Shown here one piece after another: positions 62,099-64,000 of a stretch of DNA of 64,000 nt. The stretch's first letter is position 1, and each line of letters starts with the position of its first letter. The position numbers and the translations under genes are program-made. A model generated the notes under the pieces. The model worked only from the letters and a program-made list of their open reading frames with translations, was not told the origin of the DNA and ran no database searches. The DNA comes from Variimorphobacter saccharofermentans (lineage in GTDB: Bacteria; Bacillota; Clostridia; Lachnospirales; Lachnospiraceae), in contig NZ_JACEGA010000001.1 in assembly GCF_014174405.1 (NCBI RefSeq), positions 928,001 through 992,000 on the forward strand, read 5' to 3'.

Positions 62099-62992
62099 CT
62101 ATATCGTTTGCATGGTTTCCTTACTGAGACTATCGATAAAGAACTTTGCTGCATCGGAGAGAGGAATATCATTATTATATGCAGTAACAAGCTTTCGCAC
62201 AGGAATTTCCTGATCAGTCTGAATTACAGCCAAATCCTCCAACTCCTTAACGCAATAATCCGGGATGAATGCTATACCAAGTCCAATCTTTGCCAAATCA
62301 ATCAGTAAATCATTACTGCTTAATTCGATTGCCGGAACCAGATCTAAGGAGTGTTCCAGGAAAAGATTGTGAAGAAAAATACTGGTAGTAGAACGTTTAT
62401 CAAGCATTAATATGGGATATTCCTGTAACTCCTGAAGAGTGATGGGACGGTTTGTCAAGGGGAACGCTTCCTGATTTGCTATAAAGATATCCCGGAATTC
62501 TTTTACAGGGATGATCTGCATTGTATTATTTATGGCGGGATTTGGGGAGTTCGTAACGATTACGTCTACCTCATTCCGTTCCAGAAGCTTTGCGCACTGG
62601 AGAGAGGTACCGTTGGTGACCTTAATATGGATATTTGGATATTGCTTATGAAAGTTATTTAAGAAGGGAACGAGATAATAGCGACATATGGTATCACTTG
62701 CACCAATACGTAACTGGACACCGCTTTTGGGGTCGGCGCACAGCTGGTTCTCCCCACGGCTGATCAGATTAATAGCTGGTTCGATATGCTTAAGAAGTAA
62801 CTCACCCTCCTTCGTAAGTGCAACCCTTTTGGTACTTCGAATAAATAGAACCTGATTTAGCCGCTTTTCCAATGTCTTGATAGACTGACTGACAGCGGAT
62901 TGTGAGATGAACAACGCTTCAGCAGCTTCCGAAAAGCTAAGACTTTTCGCAACATGATAAAATACTTTGTACAGCTCATAATTAATATCCAT
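62099..62992 (-). CDS. LysR-family transcriptional regulator
   Basis: 297 residues. HTH: FYHVAKSLSFSEAAEALFISQSAVSQSIKTLEKRLNQVLFIRSTKRVALTKEGELLLKHI. Effector domain: LRIGASDTICRYYLVPFLNNFHKQYPNIHIKV. Similar to the regulator at 37.4 kb through much of its length (shared FYHVAK, SQxAVSQxIKxLE, IGASDxxxxYxLxPxLxxFHxxxP), so the two are probably paralogues. Divergently oriented to a chemoreceptor gene. Target unknown. Confidence 0.9.
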   Translation of the reverse strand: MDINYELYKVFYHVAKSLSFSEAAEALFISQSAVSQSIKTLEKRLNQVLFIRSTKRVALTKEGELLLKHIEPAINLISRGENQLCADPKSGVQLRIGASDTICRYYLVPFLNNFHKQYPNIHIKVTNGTSLQCAKLLERNEVDVIVTNSPNPAINNTMQIIPVKEFRDIFIANQEAFPLTNRPITLQELQEYPILMLDKRSTTSIFLHNLFLEHSLDLVPAIELSSNDLLIDLAKIGLGIAFIPDYCVKELEDLAVIQTDQEIPVRKLVTAYNNDIPLSDAAKFFIDSLSKETMQTI

Positions 62993-63105
62993 ATTATCCT
63001 CCCTGACATTAAATAAGTATCCCAGAATCGTTGAGTAGCATATATCTCATAGTATGATTTGATTATTAGTAAACCTAATAAAAGAGACACCATATATTAA
63101 TATTT

Positions 63106-63134
63106 ATTATAAGACAAGTTACATTATAATGCAA
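63106..63134 (-). promoter_or_regulatory. SigmaA-type promoter of the LysR gene
   Basis: Minus strand TTGCAT (63134-63129), 17-bp spacer, TATAAT (63111-63106), 114 bp before the start. Confidence 0.55.
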
Positions 63135-63227
63135 GTAAATGATGGATCTGGTTTTATACAATAGAAAAGATGAGTTATTTCAAAAACATAAAAAAATTAC
63201 ATACTACTATATGAATGTCGTAATTTA

Positions 63228-63256
63228 TTGTAAATTAGCTTTTTATGGTATATAAT
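63228..63256 (+). promoter_or_regulatory. SigmaA-type promoter of the chemoreceptor gene
   Basis: TTGTAA, 17-bp spacer, TATAAT, ending 50 bp before the GTG start. No sigmaD motif recognised. The rest of this 314-bp divergent gap is AT-rich with nothing else seen. Confidence 0.5.
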
Positions 63257-63306
63257 GTATTCATATTACATGAAATTACGAAAATTAGCTTCAAAGGGGG
63301 ATGCGT

Positions 63307-64000
63307 GTGAAAAGTATTAAGACCAAATTATTACTATCTTTTTCGGTATTAATCATTTCTGTTGCGATATTAATATCATTTTTTGCGACTGTAACAGGGA
63401 GTGAGATGTTAAGCGAAAGTGCACAGAATACGGTTGATTTGATGGCAGAGGACGGAGCAAAATTAGTTAAGAGCAGAATGGAGACTGTGATTAAGGAGCT
63501 TTCTGTCATCTCTCAACAAAATGAGATAAGATCCATGAGTTTGAATAACCAGTTAGTAATTCTGAATGAAGCAAAAGGGAACTCCGTATTTATGGATCTT
63601 GCAATTGTTCAGAAGAATGGGACAGCTACCTATACGGATGGATCAGAGAAGGATTTGAGCGATCGCGATTATATCACGAAAGCTCTGGCAGGAGAAGCAA
63701 ATATCTCGGATGTGATTATTAGTAAGGTTACAGGAGAAGCAGTAATCATGGTTGCCGTACCCATTAAAAACGGAGATGCAGTAGTGGGAGCATTGATAGG
63801 TCGACTGAATGGTACTGCGTTGAGCGATGTTACGAATGATACCGGATATGGAGAAAAGGGTTATGCGTATATGCTAAATAATTCTGGACAGGTTATCGCC
63901 CATCCGAATTCCGATATGGTTATGAATCAGGTTAATCCTATTGTTGAAGCAGAAACACAGCCATCCTATCAGTCCTTGTCAAAGGCGATTCAGGTAATGC
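63307..64000 (+). CDS. Methyl-accepting chemotaxis protein, N-terminal part
   Basis: 231 codons, running off the window. A GTG start is chosen because GGGGG ends six bases upstream; the in-frame ATG at 63301 abuts that site. The N-terminal signal-anchor helix (TKLLLSFSVLIISVAILISFFA) is followed by an extracellular sensor of the double-Cache (dCache_1) type, recognisable from the stretch DLSDRDYITKALAGEANISDVI, VAVPIKNGDAVVGALIGRL and GEKGYAYMLNNSGQVIAHPN. HAMP and methyl-accepting signalling domains are expected beyond the window end. Probably senses amino acids or organic acids. Confidence 0.85.
   Translation, partial: MKSIKTKLLLSFSVLIISVAILISFFATVTGSEMLSESAQNTVDLMAEDGAKLVKSRMETVIKELSVISQQNEIRSMSLNNQLVILNEAKGNSVFMDLAIVQKNGTATYTDGSEKDLSDRDYITKALAGEANISDVIISKVTGEAVIMVAVPIKNGDAVVGALIGRLNGTALSDVTNDTGYGEKGYAYMLNNSGQVIAHPNSDMVMNQVNPIVEAETQPSYQSLSKAIQVM

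Overview
The window is an AT-rich, densely coded chromosomal segment of a spore-forming, motile, plant-polysaccharide-using Firmicute. The best guess is a Lachnospiraceae / Clostridium cluster XIVa organism of the Lachnoclostridium phytofermentans type. The clues are an alpha/beta-type spore protein, AddA, a T-box-controlled valS, strong GGAGG ribosome sites with occasional TTG/GTG starts, a GH94 phosphorylase, a CE2 esterase, a pentose/furanose ABC system and a chemoreceptor. The taxonomic call is inference; no rRNA is present.

Layout. 1-1.9 kb: 3' end of addA and a small spore protein. 2.1-14.8 kb: a sugar locus with a XylR-type ROK repressor, a YesM/YesN-type two-component system, a ytfQRT-yjfF-like furanose ABC transporter and xylulokinase. 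A palindromic operator candidate is shared by the repressor and transporter promoters. 15-21.9 kb: methyltransferase, Hsp33, GH94 glycoside phosphorylase, a lipoprotein and an anion permease. 22-25.7 kb: a surface-polymer pair (acyltransferase and a GT2-TagF-like fusion). 25.8-30.8 kb: purC, purF, a CE2 esterase and purB. 31-33.9 kb: a small HMA protein and a TetR-controlled ABC-2 transporter.

34-37.2 kb is the most novel-looking part. A degenerate ROK regulator, an uncatalogued 40-codon ORF, a 228-residue protein carrying 17 (His/Tyr)-x-Asp motifs and a radical SAM/SPASM enzyme form one unit, closed by a hairpin terminator. I read it as a candidate ribosomally made, post-translationally modified peptide (RiPP) system with repeated three-residue cyclophane-type motifs.

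37.3-49.3 kb: LysR, dUTPase, GNATs (one decayed), a PLC-like protein, an ABC-F ATPase, a MarR-controlled heterodimeric ABC exporter and a PLP enzyme. 49.5-56.6 kb: a four-gene cluster of unknown function (giant beta/alpha protein, actin/Hsp70-like protein, TPR-like protein, membrane coiled-coil protein). 56.7-64 kb: GyrI-like protein, a phage-like membrane protein and NlpC/P60 hydrolase pair, T-box plus valS, mgsA, LysR and the start of a chemoreceptor.

Two dispersed palindromic repeat families run through the intergenic spaces. Family A (about 164 bp, central CGGTAC/GTACCG hairpin) forms a 0.9-kb array at 3.4-4.3 kb and recurs at 19.3 kb. Family B (about 145-190 bp) has four copies in both orientations (1.9, 4.5, 48.0 and 61.9 kb) plus a shrunken copy that ends the transporter operon. 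No tRNA, rRNA, CRISPR array or intact insertion sequence was seen.
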